Origin: Acidobacteriota bacterium | Lineage (GTDB): Bacteria > Acidobacteriota > Blastocatellia > Pyrinomonadales > Pyrinomonadaceae | Assembly (NCBI GenBank): GCA_029777145.1 | Contig: JAKOSS010000795.1 | Location: 1-15,602, forward strand | Direction: 5' to 3' | Length of the DNA stretch: 15,602 bases | In this document: positions 12,753 to 15,602 of the stretch, in pieces | How the letters are laid out: each line of letters opens with the position of its first letter | Numbering within the stretch: the first letter of the stretch is position 1 | Program-made: the position numbers and the translations under genes | Notes under the pieces: generated by a model | Told to the model about the DNA's origin: nothing | Database searches by the model: none | The model's input: the letters and a program-made list of their open reading frames with translations, nothing else

Positions 12753-15551
12753 ATGAAGCAGATTCATCGAACAAACTCGGAAGAAACCCCTGACCTTCGG
12801 ACGGTCTTGCGCAGCTGGTCCGGACACTGGACCGGGCGGAGCGTCGCCGTGTTGACGCTGTTGACGCTGATCTATCTGCTTTGGATCGTCATCGGCGCAA
12901 GCCCGGCCAAAAGCACGGCATTCGCCAACGATCTCGTCCAGGTGCTGATGCCGGCGGTCGCGCTGACCGCGACGATCCTGCTGGCGCGCCATCCGAACCT
13001 TGATCCCGATGCGAAAACTGCCTGGCGCCGGACGTCGATCGCCTACGCGGTGTTCGCGTTCGCGCAGTTCGGCTGGCTTTTGTATTCGCAGGTATTCAAG
13101 GTCCGGCCTTTTCCCTCGCTTGCGGACATCGGTTTTCTCGTCTTTTACCCGACAATGCTGTTCGCGTTGTTGTCGTTTCCGACGGCTGAGCAGACGCGGC
13201 ATCACCGGCGCAAATTCATCCTCGACCTCGTGTCCGTGATGATCGCCGGAACGACCGTCGTTTGGTACTTCATTGTGTTGCCGACGATCGAAACCGGCGT
13301 TGACGGCGTCCGCGTCGGACTCAATATCGCTTATATCGTCGGCGATCTCGTGCTGCTGCTCGGGATCTCCACAATTCTCCTGAAACGCCCGCCCGCTCAT
13401 CTGCGGCAGTCATTGTGGATCGTCGTGGCGGGGCTCGTGAATCTTCTTTGCGCGGACATTATCTTTGCGTTCGTGACCCTTTACAGGCTCGGCTCAAGCG
13501 GTCCGTTCGTCGTTCTGTGGGTCACCGGGCCGTTGCTTCTCGCCGTCGCATCGCTGTATCAGTACTACCTGACATCGACCGCGCCGCGGAATTCTCTTTG
13601 GGCGATCGGCGAAACGTTCGTTCCGACGTTCAGCTGGCTGCCGTATGTCGCGATCATCGTCGGGTATGGCGTGCTGGTTGTCGCCGCGATCCCTTACTGG
13701 AACCAGCCGCTTGGCCTCGTCCTTGTCGCGGCGCTGGTGCTGACCGCGATCGTCGTCCTGCGCCAGATCACCGCCGTCAAGGAGAACGTCAAATTGCACG
13801 CGATCCAGGCGGCGCGCGAGAGCGAGTCGCACTTTCGGACGTTGATCGAGAATTCGTCGGACATTGTCATGATTTTCAGCACCGACGGCACCATCACCTA
13901 TCAAAGCCCGTCGGTACACAGAATTCTCGGTTACGAGCAGGATTCATTGCTCGGACAGCTCGGTTTCTCGTACGTCCACCCCGACGATCTGAAGCCGATG
14001 AAAGACGCCTCGCGGGTTTTGATGAAGAGCGCCTACGGGGAAGTTCTGCGTGAATGCCGGTTCCGTCATCGAAACGGAACGTGGCGCGTGCTCGAGGGGA
14101 TCGCGAAACTGATCTCCGACGAAGAGACCGGAACCAAGGCGATCCTTTTGAACGCCCGTGACGTAAACGAACGCAAGGCGCTCGAATCGAAGATCATCCA
14201 TCAGGCGTTTCACGATCCGCTGACGAATCTTGCCAATCGTTTGCTTTTCCGCAGCCGGGTCGAGGAAGCGCTGATAACACACGCCGACCGTCCGGATCAG
14301 GTCGGTGTCCTGTTCCTTGATCTCGATGATTTCAAGAATATCAACGACACGCTCGGGCACGACGCGGGTGACAAGCTTCTCGTCGAATTCACCGAAAAAC
14401 TCAGACTGTGCGTTCGCGCCCGCGACACCGTCGCTCGTCTCGGCGGCGACGAGTTTGCGATCCTCATCGAAGGCGACGATGTCCGCGACAAGTCGGTGTC
14501 GGTTTCCAAGCGGATCCTCGAGAACGTCCGTCAGTCGTTCAACATCAACGGCGCGGACGTGAAGGTCGGGATCAGCATCGGCATCGCGTTCAAAGAGACG
14601 GAGGACACGACGGCCGACGATCTGCTGCGCAATGCCGACGTCGCGATGTACAGCGCCAAAGGAAAGGGCAAGAACCGGTTCGTCGTCTTCGAGTCCGAGA
14701 TGCACCTAAATCTCCTTGCTCAGATCGAGTTGGAGAACGACCTTCGCGCCGCGATCGACAACAATCAGCTCAATCTGAACTATCAGCCGATCGTCAATCT
14801 GCGGACCGGACACGTGACCGGCATGGAGGCGCTCGTCCGCTGGAAGCATCCGGTTCACGGGCAGATCTCGCCCGTCGAATTCATCAAGCTCGCCGAACAG
14901 TCGGGGTTGATCGTTCCGCTCGGACGCTGGATCCTGCTTGAAAGCTGTCTTCGGAGCAAGCAGCTTTTCGACAAACACGGCGACCGCTTGACGGTGACGA
15001 TAAACATTTCCGGCAAACAGCTCGAGCATCCGGACTTCATCAACGACCTGGCGGAAGTGATCGACAAGGTCAAGATCGATCCGGGCAACATCATCCTCGA
15101 GATCACCGAGAGCACGATGATGGAAGACACCGAGTCGATACTCAAGCTCTTGATGAGGATCAAGATGTTGGGGATTAGGCTCGCGATCGACGACTTCGGG
15201 ACCGGATACTCGTCGCTGAGCTACTTGCAGCAGTTTCCGATCGATATCCTGAAGATCGACCGCTCGTTCGTCGACGGCATCGAAACAAGTCCGCAGAAGA
15301 ACGCTGTCGCCCGGACGATCATCAACCTGAGCGATACGCTGCAGTTGGCGACGGTTGCGGAAGGGATCGAAAACAACGAGCAGGCCGAGATCCTTCGCGC
15401 CCTCGGATGCGAATACGGGCAGGGATTCTTCTTCGCGAAGCCGACGACGATCGAGGAATTCGAGTTGCTTCTCCAGAATATGAGCGCCAGCGAAGCGGCG
15501 TTCGCGCCTGAGACCGAGGTTGCCGAACTTGTCAGCGGGTCGGTGAACTAG
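12753..15551 (+). CDS. Membrane PAS-GGDEF-EAL cyclic-di-GMP turnover protein
   Basis: 932 residues from the ATG at 12753. Residues about 30-340 hold nine or so hydrophobic helices, a membrane sensor of unclear ligand resembling no named domain I can assign. A PAS domain lies at 360-472 (FRTLIENSSDIVMIFSTDGT...HPDD...FRHRNGTWRVLEG). The GGDEF domain lies at about 480-645, with intact GGDEF at 564-568 and an RxxD inhibitory site (R555-D558) five residues before it. The EAL domain lies at about 656-910, with E692-A-L-V-R-W, the N751-I-S segment, EITES (783-787), DDFGTGYSSL (813-822), KIDRSF (834-839) and AEGIEN (869-874). Both synthesis and hydrolysis motifs look intact, so it may do either depending on signal. 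A sigma-54-like promoter lies upstream. It is the last gene in the window, and no terminator is seen in the 51 bases after its stop. Confidence 0.95.
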   Translation: MKQIHRTNSEETPDLRTVLRSWSGHWTGRSVAVLTLLTLIYLLWIVIGASPAKSTAFANDLVQVLMPAVALTATILLARHPNLDPDAKTAWRRTSIAYAVFAFAQFGWLLYSQVFKVRPFPSLADIGFLVFYPTMLFALLSFPTAEQTRHHRRKFILDLVSVMIAGTTVVWYFIVLPTIETGVDGVRVGLNIAYIVGDLVLLLGISTILLKRPPAHLRQSLWIVVAGLVNLLCADIIFAFVTLYRLGSSGPFVVLWVTGPLLLAVASLYQYYLTSTAPRNSLWAIGETFVPTFSWLPYVAIIVGYGVLVVAAIPYWNQPLGLVLVAALVLTAIVVLRQITAVKENVKLHAIQAARESESHFRTLIENSSDIVMIFSTDGTITYQSPSVHRILGYEQDSLLGQLGFSYVHPDDLKPMKDASRVLMKSAYGEVLRECRFRHRNGTWRVLEGIAKLISDEETGTKAILLNARDVNERKALESKIIHQAFHDPLTNLANRLLFRSRVEEALITHADRPDQVGVLFLDLDDFKNINDTLGHDAGDKLLVEFTEKLRLCVRARDTVARLGGDEFAILIEGDDVRDKSVSVSKRILENVRQSFNINGADVKVGISIGIAFKETEDTTADDLLRNADVAMYSAKGKGKNRFVVFESEMHLNLLAQIELENDLRAAIDNNQLNLNYQPIVNLRTGHVTGMEALVRWKHPVHGQISPVEFIKLAEQSGLIVPLGRWILLESCLRSKQLFDKHGDRLTVTINISGKQLEHPDFINDLAEVIDKVKIDPGNIILEITESTMMEDTESILKLLMRIKMLGIRLAIDDFGTGYSSLSYLQQFPIDILKIDRSFVDGIETSPQKNAVARTIINLSDTLQLATVAEGIENNEQAEILRALGCEYGQGFFFAKPTTIEEFELLLQNMSASEAAFAPETEVAELVSGSVN

Positions 15552-15602
15552 TCAGGCGATCGCACGTTTTCTGAGGTTCTGAATCATCGTTTGGAAGAGG
15601 AC

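Noticed and set aside
12474..13400. 308-codon minus-strand open frame over the start of the GGDEF-EAL gene
   Set aside because: Translation is dominated by R, D, Q and H as expected for an antisense shadow; the opposite strand encodes clear membrane helices.

Overview
The window looks like ordinary chromosome from a moderately GC-rich, free-living Gram-negative-type bacterium. The gene content fits an acidobacterium of the Blastocatellia/Pyrinomonas type: a HemY-HemB-HemL haem cluster, a GTP-type PEP carboxykinase, DUF4097 proteins beside an ECF sigma/anti-sigma pair, and many lipoprotein or secreted-protein signals. That placement is an inference from gene content and style, not from a marker gene.

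Layout. (1) 1-3313, plus strand: haem synthesis, with the C-terminal part of protoporphyrinogen oxidase (hemY), hemB starting inside its stop codon (ATGA overlap), then hemL. (2) 3386-3979, minus: dCTP deaminase. (3) 7329 down to 4122, minus: a four-gene unit of ECF sigma factor, zinc-finger membrane anti-sigma factor and two secreted DUF4097 beta-repeat proteins, with a readable promoter at 7422-7450. (4) 8844 down to 7525, minus: a seven-helix Bax-inhibitor-1 family membrane protein followed by a peroxiredoxin-like lipoprotein. (5) 8996-9457, plus: a small papain-like cysteine peptidase, facing a very short, strongly promoted gene on the other strand (9717 to 9530) whose frame is broken; they share a two-way terminator. 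(6) 10368-9859, minus: a cytosolic protein of two fibronectin-III-like repeats. (7) 12357-10471, minus: pckG with its own terminator. (8) 12753-15551, plus: a membrane-anchored PAS-GGDEF-EAL cyclic-di-GMP enzyme behind a possible sigma-54 promoter.

The standout is the peroxiredoxin. Its frame is open on both sides of a single in-frame TGA at 7857-7855. That TGA sits exactly where the family has its peroxidatic cysteine (FTGG-[TGA]-TKEL). Fourteen bases downstream is a compact hairpin with a GG-containing apical loop and a bulged U, which is the form of a bacterial SECIS element. I read this as a selenocysteine-containing, lipid-anchored peroxiredoxin of 182 residues; a standard gene caller would split it into two fragments.

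A second window-wide signal is a family of short tandem arrays with a strict 7-base period (units such as GCAAATC, TCCCAAA, CGATTCT, GTGAGCN, AACGGAT). They sit in gene junctions at seven or more places, several as inverted pairs able to form hairpins.
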